Program-made: the position numbers and the translations under genes
Shown here: in pieces, positions 45,773 through 58,385 of the stretch
How positions within the stretch are numbered: the first letter of the stretch is position 1
Layout of the letters: every line of letters starts with the position of its first letter
Notes under the pieces: generated by a model
Told to the model about the DNA's origin: nothing
Seen by the model: the letters and a program-made list of their open reading frames with translations, nothing else
The model's database searches: none
Assembly: GCA_031769625.1 (NCBI GenBank)
Contig: JAUIMM010000204.1
Span: 130,001-194,000 of the forward strand
Reading direction: 5' to 3'
Origin: Taudactylus pleione
Lineage: Eukaryota > Chordata > Amphibia > Anura > Myobatrachidae
Length of the DNA stretch: 64,000 nt

Positions 45773-46649
45773 TAAAAGGTAAGCATAGCAAGGGGTACAT
45801 TGTGTCCGCATAGCTGCACCTTGCATCTACAGAAAGAACTTGTTATACATCAGTATAAACTGATTTTCTTGTAATAAAAAGATCTTTTATCTTTACATTT
45901 CTAATCATTGATACTTTATCATGGGGATCGAAGTGTATTATATTATTGTCTCCAATAATATAATCTATAGTGAGTCAGTTAAATTTATTATGTTCTAATT
46001 TCGTTAAGAATTGTAGCTGAATATTTTGTGAAAGTAGGAAGTTGAGCAACATATGGTTTTAAATTAAGGTAAATGAAAAGGGAATGATTTCATGTAAATT
46101 AATCAATTTTCAAGGATTACTAAACTTCCCGGGAAGACAATTTTGGAATACTGTAAAATATGACGATCATGGGATGTTAGTTGTATATGTAATTAAACTC
46201 CTCTATCAAAAGAATATCATTCTTATTAGATTTCAATAATACAGTATTATAATAGTACAGAGCTTAATTACTCAGTAGGATTCATCACTCAATGTAATAG
46301 AGGTGTCTTGATCTTGTAAAATAATCTTTTGCCTCTTTCAAAAAATCTGGTCACCTTTCCTTATCATTTGACCTAATGACCAATGAGGAGTATATATCGA
46401 GCAGTCCTATATGTTTTTGTTCACTTCTTGTTAAATTCTGTATATTTAAACTTGAGTGTTTTTAATATTCTTTGAAATCTTAATTTACAGATTCCATGAA
46501 GATATTTACACACCACTAAGTAATTTTTTTAAGGCACTTTATAAGGGTTGCTTAGTAATGGGATTTGAGCCACATTTTGGCAAGGGTTTTTCAAAATGTG
46601 TCTGCATAGACCTAACAAACTTATTGAAATCAATGAACAAATCAGACAT
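45773..46649. other. AT-rich noncoding DNA
   Basis: About 880 bp. No coding frame beyond 67 codons and no repeat structure are recognised. Confidence 0.45.
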
Positions 46650-46652
46650 AAT

Positions 46653-48905
46653 GGGGTAAATTTACTAGCAATCGAGATAGGTCGAGATGACCATCTCGGG
46701 TGATATATTGATTTTTTTCCCTGCTTGCAAATTTACTAAAGGCAAAAGTCGGGTGAGTTAGAGAGAGATTTCAATCATCTCACTCGTAAAACTCGGGTGA
46801 GATAGCAATCTCGAATCAAATCACCATCGGGACAAATCGCAAGTACTTTTCACCTAAAACATACATCTCTCAGATTTACCAAAAATCGGGATGACAAGCT
46901 CGGGTGAGATAGGAGCAAACTCTCTGTCAAAATCACTTTTCAAACTCTCAACCCCCTGAGCTGCGAGATGATCAGAAACATACACAAATCATTGTGATTT
47001 GTATATGGTTTTTTGTACCTGTATAAAATAGGGATACATTTTTAAATTATGTGAGGTCCCCCCCCAAAACACTAACCAGCCCTGGGCTAGCCAGCCTGTC
47101 CAGGTTCTTAAAAATACAATGAAAAAAATGCGTAGGGTTTCACTGTATTTTAAGAACCAGCACAAGGCAGAAGGCACAGAGCTGGTTTTAAATGTATGGA
47201 GAAATAAAATGACGTAAGGTATATTTAAAACCAGCCCTGACACTTTCTAATGGGGGGCTGATGCCACAGTCAGGGGTGCCCTTTCACCGGGCCACCCAGC
47301 TGCAGCATCAGCCCTGACCATTAGTCAGCCCAGGTCAGGGATCCCTGGGGAGTTGGTGATCCCCCCAATAAAGGGGTCACCCACTCCAGGGCACCCCTGG
47401 CCTAGGCTGATAGCCCAGGGCTATCCCTGCCACCCCTTGCTGTTGGGTGGCGGGTTGATTGTGTTATGTGAAGTGTAAAATTAAGATTTATCACCATTGT
47501 CTTTACAGTGGAACTACAGGTCCCAGCAAGCCTCCCCTGCATGCTGGTACTTGGAGAACCACAAGTACCAGCATGCGGGGCTTTAAGGGCCCACTGGTAC
47601 CTGTACTTCACCTGTAAAGAAATGGTTAAATAAACACACAACACACCTGTAAAATAAGCTTTATTACATACATGCATACACATACATACTCACCTGGTTC
47701 CAGATGTTCATGTCCACTTGTCAACGTAAAGTATCCATTTGGAATAACCTGTAAATAAAAGATCCAATACTCACCTCTCTAGTGTTCCCTCTAGCTCCGG
47801 CGGGAGGCAGGGCGCCGGAGCTAGAGAGGGCATGCCCGTGCGCGCGCCCGAGAAAGGGGCGCGGTCATCGGAAAAGGGGGCGTGTCTATAAGACGCGTCC
47901 CCTTTTCGTCACTCTTGGGGGCGTGCCCGGCACTTACGGACACGCCGGGCAGCCCCCAAGCCCTGCAGACAGGGAGAATAGATGCCGGGCGCATGCGCCC
48001 GGCATCTATTCTCCGGCGGTGACAGGGTCACCGCATGTTTCTCCACCCGCGGGACACTGCGTCCCGCGGGTGAGAACGGCTCCCGCAGGCTGTGAGGGCA
48101 GGGCGCTTTTTGCCCTCCTCCTGGAGGGCAGGGTGCTTTTTGCCCTCCAGAAGGAGGGCAGGGCGCCGCGCCCCGCTAAAACAGCCTAGCGGGAACGCTA
48201 CCTCTCTGTCCCACAATGTTCTCCGTAGTAATCCAAGCCGGCCCGCTGATACAGTGTAACAGCATGTTACAGCATGCCATTACACTGCGCTACTGTCTGC
48301 TTGTGGGAACGAGCAGACTTCAAAGGGGGGCCGCTGGCCAATCAGTGGCGGCTAACATTAGCAGCCGCTCATTGGCTGGGACCCACGAGGGCTTAGCCAA
48401 TGAGCGGCTCCTCCACGTGGGTCCCAACCGCTGTTTTATGCTCCGTGCCTTCTGCCTTGTGCTGGTTCTTAAAATACAGTGAAACCCTACGCATTTTTTT
48501 TCATTGTATTTTTAAGAACCTGGACAGGCTGGCTAGCCCAGGGCTGGTTAGTGTTTTGGGGGGGACCTCACGTAATTTTTTTAAAAAACATTTTTCACAT
48601 TTTTACAAAGAGTTAACACACAAGCAGCAAGCACATATCTTACTGATATGTGCTGGCTGATAGCTCGGGAGAGATTTGCAGAGAGTAAACACTGCAATCT
48701 CGGGTGATTAATCTCCTGCAAACGAGTTACTCGGGAGAGAGATCTCGTTCTGCTTCACCATCGGCAAACTCGTTTAGCCTCAAATCGCCTGTTGGTAAAT
48801 TTGGTAAAAAAAAAAAGGGATTAAATCACTTGAATTTGGGCGAATTCCAGCGAGTTAAATCACTTTGAAAATCGGGACCATCTCGAATCTTGGTAAATTT
48901 ACCCC
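46653..48905. mobile_element. Long foldback element (GGGGTAAATTTAC family)
   Basis: Termini GGGGTAAATTTACT and GGTAAATTTACCCC are inverted, with an exact AAT duplication at 46650-46652 and 48906-48908. Long arms pair, for example CCAGCCCTGGGCTAGCCAGC near 47076 with GGCTGGCTAGCCCAGGGCTGG near 48527. The centre has a MITE-like hairpin (47505-47610), GC-rich repeats (TGCCCTCCTGGAGGGCAGG-type, 48110-48165) and no coding frame. Confidence 0.85.
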
Positions 48906-49079
48906 AATGAGTGGATTCAAAACGCAAGCACTTATTTAACTTGTTTGTTCTGTGGTGACTTTGAAAATTAGCTGTTTTTCCGCTTTTCAACAGAATCTTC
49001 TCTTTACAACCAAGAGAGGGAAAGGGCTGTAATTTGGGAGCACAGTACTTACGTTTCCAAAGTTTGTGGTATTTTAGGG

Positions 49080-49285
49080 CACAGGTTCTCAAACTCAGTC
49101 CTCAGGACCCCAAACAATGCATGTTTTCCAGGGCTACTCACAGAATCACAACGTGAAATAATTAGCTCCACTTGTGGATCTTTTAAAAATGTGTCAGTGA
49201 GTAATGAATACACCTGTGCACCTGTTGGATGACCTGGAAAACGTGAACTGTGTGGGGTCATGAGGATCGAGTTTGATAAGCACTG
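49080..49285. mobile_element. hAT MITE, 206 bp
   Basis: Termini CACAGGTTCTCAAACTC and GAGTTTGATAAGCACTG are inverted, flanked by an exact 8-bp duplication TTTTAGGG (49072-49079 and 49286-49293). Confidence 0.92.
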
Positions 49286-49293
49286 TTTTAGGG

Positions 49294-51000
49294 TAAGAGC
49301 AGCGGTATGACATATCGGCATTTTAATGTGTACTGACCCGGAAGTTGCTGATTGTAGTTAAATTGTGTCTGTACAATGAGTGGCTGTACAGCAGGGGAGT
49401 GGCTTGAAGGCTGCATGTGTGACTGACACAGTCACACACTCTGGAGCCCTGCGTTGACGTTCACCTATATAATTCCGTCACAGTGTCCCGCTGGAAGGTC
49501 TGCTACTCTCAGGGCAAGTTCTTGGACAGCCCTTGACTACCATTGCTTCTTCTGAGTTGCAGGTTACCACTGAATGGAACTCCGGTCCCTGCCACCCTCC
49601 TCATCTCCACTACTCTCTGTGCTTCCACTCCCCTCCTCCTCATTTGACTGCTGCTGCTCCTGGCTCCCGAAGGGTTGCGGGTTACCAATGGGCTGCTCAC
49701 CACTCCCCTCCTCGTCTCTACTCCTTCTGGGACTTCCCTACACACCTCTGAATCCCTCTTTACCTCTGCCACCCACAGACGGCATCTTAGCCAACAGCCT
49801 GCCTATAGAAGCAACTGGTGAGTAATGCCATCCAGGGTGCCCTTGTGTGCATTTTTCTCCTGTGGGGGCCTATATGTGTGTGTTTTTTCCTGTGTAGGCA
49901 TATGTGTTTATTATTATTTTTTAGCAGTGCCAATGTTTGCGTGTTTTTTTTCATGTGAAGCTTGTGGGGTCAATCCAATTAGCCGTGAAGGTTGCAAGTT
50001 GCAGTTGCCACAGCGGTAGAACGCTGGCAACTGCACCTCATCTCGCACCCCTCGCTATGTGTTTTTCTGTTTAAGACCTGTTTTGCCAATGTGTTATATT
50101 TCTTTTACCTCTTGGGGTCAATGTGTGTGTTTTTTTCACGTGAAGCCTGTGGGTGGTATCCAATTAGCCCCGAACATTGTTCGGGAGCTAATGGATCTCA
50201 CGAGGCTATCCAATTAGCCGCAAAGTCCGGCCCAATGCCAGAACTTATTGGGGATTTTTTTTCAGGACCAGATGTGTCCCAAAAGATTATCCCCGAAAAG
50301 TGTGGGGTTTTCTTGCCGGTGCAAAGGCAAAAACACATAGGTCCGTGAACTTATCACGGATCCTATGTGTTTTCGGACTAATTATCCTATTTGTTCGTCT
50401 GAACAAATAGGATAGGATGATAAAAATTGGGGAAAAAATGGGATTATCTTTCTTTTCAGAGGGTGCTCTCAAAATTGCTTTTGTGTTCTGAGTAAAGCTA
50501 CGTGTGTGTGCTTGTTGTGTTTATAGACAGGAGAATCTTGTAATTGTGAATTATACCTTTTCTTTAGGTTCATAGTTTGTTTGAAATCTTATGTCACATG
50601 TGAATTGTGCTGCATTGTGTAAATGTGCAATTACACTATAACTCCAAACAGTCATCTGATCTTGTCAGTAATCCATTTTGGGCATGATTTAGGACTAGGA
50701 AAAATAAAAAAGGTGGGGTAGATTTTAATGAGATTTGAAGTTGGGAAGGCATGTGTCCTAACTTAATTCTAAATTTCAGTGCAAAAACAAAATTTGCCCA
50801 GTATTTTTCGCTATATGCAGTCAATATTTCCCTGAACGCAAAAAAATAAACAAATGAATTTACACCCCCTGCATTGAAACATAGTTTGTTCCGGGAGAAA
50901 ATTGCTCCTGTTTTTGAATTTGCTCCTAACTTTGCAGCAGACTCTTTGGGGTAAATTTACTAAGGTGAGAGTTTTTAGAAGTGGAGATGTTGCCCATAGC
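49294..51000. other. Mosaic of repeat fragments
   Basis: 49850-50150 holds the same diverged GGGGCCTATGTGTGTG series as 23.1-23.4 kb. 49975 and 50155 begin ATCCAATTAGCC-type MITE ends, with an inverted GATAATCCC pair near 50290-50445. 50950 begins a GGGGTAAATTTACTAAGG MITE end that is cut off at about 51005. No coding domain. Confidence 0.5.
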
Positions 51001-51004
51001 AATT

Positions 51005-51355
51005 TCCCCCAGTAGTAGTCCCACCTATGCAGTGCCCCCAGTAGTAGTCCCCCCTATACAGTGCCCCAGTAGCACCCTCCATACAATGCCCCCAGTAGTA
51101 GTCCCCCCTATAAAGTGCGCCCAGTAGTAGTCCCCCTATGCATTGCCCCCAGTAGTAATCCCCCTATGCATTGCCCCCAGTAGTAGTCCCCCCTATGTAC
51201 TGCCCCAGTAATAATCCCAGCTATGCTGCATTTCCCCCAGTAGTAGTCCCCTCTATACAGTGCCCCCAGCAGCAGCCACTCCCCCATACAGTGCACCTAA
51301 TAGTAGTCCCCCCTATGCAGTGTCCCCAGCAGCAGTCCCCCCTATGCATTGCGCC
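51005..51355 (+). repeat. CAGTAGTAGTCCCCCTATGC minisatellite
   Basis: About 11 direct units of 28-32 bp with the core CCCCAGTAGTAGTCCCCCTA, with variable CAGCAGCAG interruptions. It is followed by a hAT-like right terminus near 51529. Confidence 0.9.
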
Positions 51356-51529
51356 GCAGGTGACTGTGTGTTTGTTACTGTGTAGTGCAGACCGCTCTCA
51401 CTGTGGTCTGCCCTACACTTGTGGGGCCCTGGGGACACTAGTGGTGGGTGCAGCGGTGGCTATGGGCCTCTGCACCACAGCGGACCCCGGTGCAAGCCAA
51501 CGGCTGCACCACCGCCAGTTCTGCCCCTG
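51356..51529. mobile_element. hAT-like right terminus
   Basis: The sequence ends in CCAGTTCTGCCCCTG, an inverted CAGGGGCAGAACTGG terminus. The minisatellite beside it resembles the layout of the hAT element at 36.0 kb. The left end is not identified. Confidence 0.45.
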
Positions 51530-51537
51530 ATCGGAGT

Positions 51538-52337
51538 GTACCTATACCACGAGACTACTCCTAATATTGGACTATTGAACACAGAAGAAACACAGTGAAC
51601 TGTTTTTGTCCACATCATCAGCCCCTGCTACACTTCAGAAGACTTAAATAGATATAAGAACAATATCCAACTCAAATTTTATAATAGACTTATTAGACCA
51701 AAGGAAAACCAACAATCAATATTTCATTTTATTTCCATCCCCTGCTCCGTTCAGTTCACATACATACACATGAAGAACAAATACTGACACACAGCGCTGG
51801 ACTTTTCCCCTTTGTTCTGTATGTTATTGAGGCTTAGGACATCTCAAAACCTCAACAGATGATACCAGTACCCAACTACACGGCCATATAGGGTATCAGC
51901 TGAAGTGCAAACTATCACTAATATTACTATGGATGCCATTTCAAATCAGTTGATGCATTCAAAATAATGTGGTTATCATTTAAACCTAAGTTACAGCAAA
52001 TAGATCAGTACTCTGATTTTATAGGTGGGCCCTCATTATAGTAGTGCAAACTTTTCTTTCCTCTGTGGGTATAACTAGATGAGCCTCCTTATAATATGGA
52101 GAATTTTCCATTCATGTTAGAGTGCTCATGTTCTACATGACAGGCTAGGTATGTAACTGGGGAGCTTGTGTTTCCAAACCATCCCTTTAATTATAGAGCA
52201 ATAAAAAAACTAAAAAAAAAGTTTAGGGTTGTCTGTATCTGACCTGATTTTAAATCTGGGACCCACAATTGTGAAGAGGCCCGATACTTATTAAACTGAT
52301 AGGATGACAAATCTGGTTTGCAGAGGACATGTGTATA
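51538..52337. other. Probable leader of the Penelope-like element
   Basis: About 800 bp without a long frame. It lies upstream of the Penelope coding region once the Tc1 insertion is removed, so it may be the Penelope 5' region. That is inference only. Confidence 0.3.
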
Positions 52338-52339
52338 TA

Positions 52340-53886
52340 CAGTGCCTTGCAAAAGTATTCACACCCTTTGGCTTTTTACCTTTTTTGTTACATTACAACC
52401 TGTATTTTATTAAATTTTTTTAATCTGAATTTTATGTGATGGATCTGCACAAAATAGTCTAATTTGGTGAAGTGAAATGAGAAAAATATATATAAAAAAG
52501 AATCTTTGCTATGAAGCCCCTCAAAAGTTCTGGTGCAACCAATTACCTTCAGAAGTCATATAATTAGTGAAATGAAGTCCACCTGTGTAAAATCTAAGTA
52601 TCACATGATCTAGTACACACCTTTTCTGAAAGGCCCCAGAGGCTGCAACACCACTAAGCAAGAGGCATCGCACCATGAAGACCAAGGAGCTCTCCAAACA
52701 AGTCAGGGACAAAGTTGTTGTGAAGTACAATTCTGGGTTGGGTTATAAAAAAAATATCCAAATCTTTGCTGATCCCCCTCGGAGCACTATCAAATCCATC
52801 ATCATCAAATGGAAAGAACATGGTACCACAACAAACCTGCCAAGAGAGGGCCGCCCACCAAAACTCACAGACTGGGCAAGAAGGGCATTAATCAGAGAGG
52901 CAGCACAGAGACCAAAAGTAACCCTGAAGGAGCTGCAGAGTTTCACTGCAGAGACTGGTGTATCTGTGCATGTGACCGCAATAAGCCATACACTCAATAG
53001 AGCTGGGCTTTATGGAAGAGTGGCCAGAAAAAAGCCATTACTTAGTGATAAAAATAAGAAGACACAATTTGAGTTTGCCAAAAGGCATGTGGGCGACTCC
53101 CCAAATGTATGGAGGAAGGTGTTCTGGTCAGATGAGACTAAAATGTAACTTTTCGGCCACCAAGGAAATTGCTATGTCTGGCGCAAACCCAACACATCCC
53201 ATCACCCCAAGAACACCATCCCCACAGTGAAACATGGTGGTGGCAAACATGGTGGGACTGGGAAACTGATTCGAGTCGAGGGAAAGATGGATGGTGCTAA
53301 ATACAGGGATATTTTTGAGCAAAACCTGTTTCAGTCTGCCTGTGAAGACTGGGACGGAGGTTCACCTTCCAGCAGGACAATGACCCGAAGCATACTGCTA
53401 AAGCAACACTCGAGTGGTTTAAGGGGAAACATTTAAATGTGTTGGAATGGCCTAGTCAAAGCCCAGATCTCAATCCAATTGAGAATCTGTAGTCAGACTT
53501 GAAGATTGCTGTTCACAAGCGGAAACCATCTAACATGAAGGAGCTGGAGCACTTTTGCTTTGAGGAATGGGCAAAAATCCCAGGGGCAAGATGTGGCAAG
53601 TTCATAAAGATCTATCCAAAGCGACTTGAAGCTGTAATTGCTGCAAAAGGTGGCTCGACAAAGTACTGACATTAGGGGGGTGAATAGTTATGCACGCTGA
53701 AGTTTTCTGTTATGTTATCCTAAATGTTGTTTGATTCACAATATAAAAAAACCCACAACTTCACAGTTGTAGACATGTTCTGTGAATGAAATGATGCACA
53801 CCTTCAAACAATCCATTTTAATTCCAGGTTGTGAGGCAACAAAACATGAAAAATGCAAAGGGGGTGAATATTTTTGCAAGGCACTG
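52340..53886 (+). mobile_element. Tc1/mariner transposon, near full length
   Basis: Termini CAGTGCCTTGCAAAAGTATT and AATATTTTTGCAAGGCACTG are inverted and flanked by TA on both sides. At 1,547 bp this is a typical Tc1 length. The transposase lies between with three lesions. Confidence 0.95.
52675..53668 (+). pseudogene. Tc1-like transposase, two stops and one frameshift
   Basis: The frame starts MKTKELSKQVRDKVV with a paired-like HTH (first helix-turn-helix to about residue 55), a linker GRPPKL, and a second HTH. The first catalytic Asp lies in VFWSDETK near 53125. A TAA follows immediately (53146-53148). The frame continues with [14 protein letters not shown] and VKHGGG, shifts near 53355, and resumes with [13 protein letters not shown] (second Asp), then [10 protein letters not shown] (Glu of the DD34E triad) followed by a stop at about 53489. 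The C-terminus ends near 53668. Catalytic residues are all present but the frame is broken. Confidence 0.93.
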
Positions 53887-53888
53887 TA

Positions 53889-54414
53889 TGTGTATGGTCA
53901 AGTGTCCACTACACTACAGCTACTGCTGTTAATAATAAGTGTGCTTGATTGATCTCAATAAAAAAGGCTTCTCTGAATCACAAGTACACATTTATTAAAA
54001 CAAAAACAATATGATAAGAAACATTGATAAAATGTATATGATACAAATAAAGATCCTACTCATGGACCTATCAGAGTACTATATAACCAAGTTCAATTAG
54101 TACTAAATCCGAAAATACATTAAAAACAGTAGCGCGGTCTCTTTTTCTAACAACACTTACTACAGATATTAAGACAAAGAGAAAAGAAAATCATAACCAC
54201 TAAAAAAAACAAGATACTAAGGGACAATTCGGTTTGCAAAAAAGGAAAAGGGGCACAACTCATATTAGCAAACATACCAGCAAGATCAAAACAAAGACGC
54301 TGATAAGAAAAGACAAGAACTAGCAAACACCAACAACAACAAAAAATCATTAGGAGCATTTTCTCCACACCACGCTCCACAAACAATAGGACCCCAATAT
54401 ATAAGAGATTAAAG
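53889..54414. other. AT-rich upstream region of the Penelope ORF
   Basis: About 525 bp. No recognisable domain. It directly precedes the Penelope coding frame. Confidence 0.35.
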
Positions 54415-57400
54415 TTGACATACCAACAGTACATGACTAAACTGCATGGAACAAGAAAGAGGACAATAGAGAATGAAATTAACAATAAAAATAGAAACTA
54501 TGAACTAGACGCCACTTCAACATCCACCTCAAGTACTGATTACAATTCATCATTCTCAGTGTATGACATTGAAGATCTCTCCACACAAGAGGACTTGGCA
54601 TCACTGGAACTAGGATGGCACAATATTAACGTAAACGAAGAATCACACACACAGAAACATTCCACATCAACAACAAACACTGATATAGATGTAATTAGTA
54701 CACAGACACGAACAGAAGGAACAATAGAGGAAAACACGGACAACATCAAAGAAGGTGAAACATGGGGTACCAATTTTTTAGAACTACAGACAGGCCTCGC
54801 ATCCTGCCAGAAGCCTGTCTCCATGCCAAGCAGGAAACAGAAAAGGTAAACAAGAGAACCAGGAGATGTTGCAGGGGAGATACACAAAGCAAAGAGACAG
54901 AATCAGGAACAATTAGCACAAAAGGACTCAGAATATTCAACTTAAGTGACATGACATTATGATTAAACAAAGACCACATGTAGGTTTGAAATTTGCACCT
55001 TCGGCTAATATGGACAAATTCAACACATACCTTGACATGCACAGATTCACACGCAAACTGACTTCAAAAAGATTTTTCTCCAAAACACCCATGCCACAAC
55101 ACAAACTTAAGCAAGATCCCACTAGAACCTTTCAAGCAGAACTACAGACCTTATTAAAAGAAGGATTAAGTCAGGGAATACTGAACAAACAGGAGCATGA
55201 CTTCATAAACACAAAGAACCCAGTTATCCCGGTATTCTACTACCTTCCTAAAATCCACAAATACAAGAAATCCCCCCCAGGCAGGCCTATAATATCTGGA
55301 TTCTAACTCAATTATCTCTAACCTTTCACAATACCTACCTTGACACCTTCCTTCAGCCGTACGTAAAATCGCAAAAATTGTGTCTGAGAGACACTATGGA
55401 CATATTGAACATATTAGAAAATATAAAGTGGGAGGAGGACTATTAGCTAGCCACCAGCGACATAACATCACTTTATTCCATCATAGAACACACGCAAGGA
55501 ATAAACAGAACACTACCTCAGGACAGATCCAGAGGTACCCGATACACAAGTAGACTTCATCACCAAAAGCATTCTTTTCACTTTAACACACAGTTATGTA
55601 TGGTTCAACAACGATTTTTACTTACAGACAAAGGGAACAGCGATGAGGACGAAGTTTGCGCCAAGCTTCGCAAATCTATCCATGAGTCGATGGGAGGACG
55701 AATACATCTGGTCCTGACCAGAGCTTAGCGCAAACCTCGTCGTATGGAAAAGATTCATAGACAATGTTTTCTTTGTGTGGAAGGTGGACATAGACTCGCT
55801 CACACAGTTCACCACATACATCAACAATAATAACAATAACCTTGTATTCACAACAAACCACAGTAAAACAAAAGTCGAGTTTCTAGATGTAAACATCTTT
55901 GTCGAGAACACGAACTACATACCAATACATTTCAAAAATCTGTAGATGTAAACAGCATGATTCTGGCCACAAGTGGACACCATCCCCACTGGTTAAACAA
56001 TATGCCAGTGGAGCAGTTTAAAAGACTGAGATGCAACTGTTCAAAGATCAGTGACCATGACGATCAGAGCAGAACACTAGAGGCCCAGTTTTTAGAGAAA
56101 AAATACGACAAACACATAGTCCAGGAAGCATACACGAGGGTGAGAGAACAGAATAGAGAACCACTACTAGAATACAACCCCAAAGTGACTAGTAACAAAG
56201 AGAAAAAATAGATCTATTTTGTGACACAATACAACAGACAGGCCAATCAGATAAAACACGCGATAAATAGACACTGGCATATATTACTTCAAGATGAGGT
56301 CCTTAGCAGAGCACTGCCGCCAGCACCTAAGGTAGTATTACGGAAAGCACCGGACGTGAAGAGTCAACTGGTAAAGAGTCGCTTATCGCCTAGACAAAAA
56401 ACACAAACCACGTTAGACAACAAACCAACATCTGGGCGTTTCTACTACTGTGGCACATGTATAGCCTGCAAAACTACCAAACAAAAGACTACAGTACCCA
56501 AACACGAAGTAACATCCACCAGCAATGCTAACATACTGAAAATATACAACACACTAACATGCCACACAAAGTGAATAATATAACTCCTTGAATTCCCATG
56601 TCCAAAACAATACATTGTATGCTAAAGAAGCGCTTGTATAGTGGATAGTGCTTAAATGTAATACCAGCAATAGTGAAACATACACACAATACATATAACG
56701 TAGATAAATGTTTAAGCGCTTTCAGTGAAAAATGAAGTGTCCTGAAAAGGTTTCCCCATTAAGACGTGGGCGCTGGATACCAGGCTAAGTGGGATAAACT
56801 GACCCTACCTTTCCCTGTGTTAATCAAGTCCTACCGGATGAAACGCGTTGGTGTTTAGACTACCCCTGACGTCACTATTCCAGTGAGCCGCGAATTCCTC
56901 TCCATGAGAATGGCAGATTTCCACCAGGCAGAAGAGTGCAGAAAGACGCTGCTCCGGCGAGCCACTGATATTACAAGCGGCAGATGGAATTGTCATACAG
57001 CTGATTGTACTGCAGCCGCCTGGACACAGCCAGCCCCCGCACGGAGAAGATCTTACACAGGGAAAGGTAGGGTCAGTTTATCCCACTTACCCTGGTATCC
57101 AGCGCCCACGTCTTAATGGGGAAACCTTTTCAGGACACTTCATTTTTCACTGAAAGCGCTTAAACATTTATCTACGTTATATGTATTGAGTGTTATTGTG
57201 TGTATGTTTCACTATTGCTGGTATTACATTTAAGCACTATCCACTATACAAGCGCTTCTTTAGCATACATTAACCCTTACCTGGCCAGTGATGTGGCCAT
57301 TTAAAAGAAAGCTGCTTATCACTGGGAGAGCATGATTCATTATTATACAAAACAATACATTGGTAGGACCATATGTCCACTCAAGCAGAGACTTGGTAAG

Positions 57401-57640
57401 CACATAAGAAATATCACAAAGGGCTGTGAGGAACATCCACTCTCGAAACACTTCAAAGAAGCGCATAACTGTAACCCAGCAACACTCAATTTTGTGGGCA
57501 TAAAAGAGGTACACAGAAACTGGAGAGGAGGTGACTAGATTTTATTAATAAAGAAGAGTTGAAACATATGATTCTTTTCGAAAAACATATGGTTCTTTTC
57601 TGAACCTAAAAAGCTTGAACGTTGATAATGCGATTAGATC
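54415..57640 (+). pseudogene. Penelope-like element: RT and GIY-YIG endonuclease
   Basis: An N-terminal acidic Ser/Thr-rich region (54415-54849) is followed, after frame changes, by the Penelope signature GLKFAPSANMDKFNTYLD near 54970. RT motifs follow: FYYLPKIHKYKKSPPGRPI near 55240, TAMRTKFAPSFANLSM near 55640, FIDNVFFVWK near 55755 (usual catalytic DD changed to DN), and VEFLDVNI near 55875. A Cys-rich YYCGTCIACK (near 56447) leads to the GIY-YIG nuclease. That domain is split by a 730-bp insertion: IIYLLEFPC-type residues at 56575-56617, and YIGRTICPLKQRLGKHI at 57348 onward. Family members reverse-transcribe at nicks made by the nuclease. At least five stops or frameshifts are present. 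Confidence 0.9.
56616..57347. mobile_element. Inverted-repeat insertion with hammerhead-like core
   Basis: The 730-bp insertion (56618-57347) is flanked by an exact 15-bp duplication CAAAACAATACATTG (56603-56617 and 57348-57362), and it interrupts the GIY-YIG codons. Arms 56616-56820 and 57055-57269 are almost perfect inverses of about 205-215 bp. The central loop holds GGATGAAACGCGTTGG, a hammerhead-like end. After the right arm come 78 bp with a CCAGTGAT/ATCACTGG hairpin. The long variable target duplication suggests a retroelement rather than a DNA transposon. Likely a non-autonomous Penelope-type copy. Confidence 0.75.
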
Positions 57641-57974
57641 AGTGGTTCCCAAACTTTTTCGAATCACGGCGCCCTAGAGTATCAGCAAATTTTCCACGGC
57701 ACCCATAGGCCAAAAGTTTCTTATTGAAAAATTCATCAAAAATTAAATGATGTAAATTGTGCTAATATATCATCCTAGCTTTAGTTATGTGGTGATTGAC
57801 AGGCTGCGCTTCTTTTTGTCCAAATATTTTTTGACTGGCAGCCATTAGCACTGGTTATGCCTATCACACCGACTTAAAATTATTTTATTTGGTACTGGAC
57901 CTCCAACCCAAGGCACCCCTGCAAGTGCCCTGAGGCACCCCAGGGTGCCATGGCACCCAGTTTGGGAACCACTG
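57640..57974. mobile_element. hAT MITE (CAGTGGTTCCCAAACT family)
   Basis: Perfect inverted termini CAGTGGTTCCCAAACT and AGTTTGGGAACCACTG are flanked by the exact 8-bp duplication GATTAGAT (57632-57639 and 57975-57982). Charlie-like termini; noncoding, 335 bp. Confidence 0.95.
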
Positions 57975-58123
57975 GATTAGATCAATTATTTGCCAATGAA
58001 CCAATATACATCATAGACATCAATGCACGTAAGTTATAGCAGGTTGCAGAAACACACACCTAACATGAAGAACCATACCAGTAGGAAGGAATACCCTTAA
58101 CTCAGCCTTAGCTTACACAAATG

Positions 58124-58377
58124 CAGGGCCGTAGCTAGTGTAGTGCGGCCGGTGCCATCGCACAGGGCACCACAGGTCAGGGAGCGCTGTTTGGGCCTGT
58201 CAAATTTCTGTTTATTATCATTCTTGTAGCTTCCTCTTATTTCAACCCTATCTCTTCCCTGGCCCTTCCCCATGAAGCCATTGCCCTTTTTTAGGTGCAT
58301 TATGTCTATTTGAAAAATGATGGGGGTGCCAATGCTCTTTCTGGCACAGGGCACCAAAAAGTCTAGTTACGGCTCTC
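58124..58377. mobile_element. hAT MITE (CAGGGCCGTAGCTAG family)
   Basis: Termini CAGGGCCGTAGCTAG and CTAGTTACGGCTCTC are inverted. The 8-bp flanks CACAAATG (58116-58123) and CACAAATA (58378-58385) differ at one base. Internal copies of GCACAGGGCACCA lie inside both ends. Confidence 0.88.
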
Positions 58378-58385
58378 CACAAATA

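Noticed and set aside
54147..54485. A 112-codon hydrophobic minus-strand frame
   Set aside because: It is antisense to the AT-rich Penelope leader. Its Leu/Phe richness comes from A-rich sense sequence.
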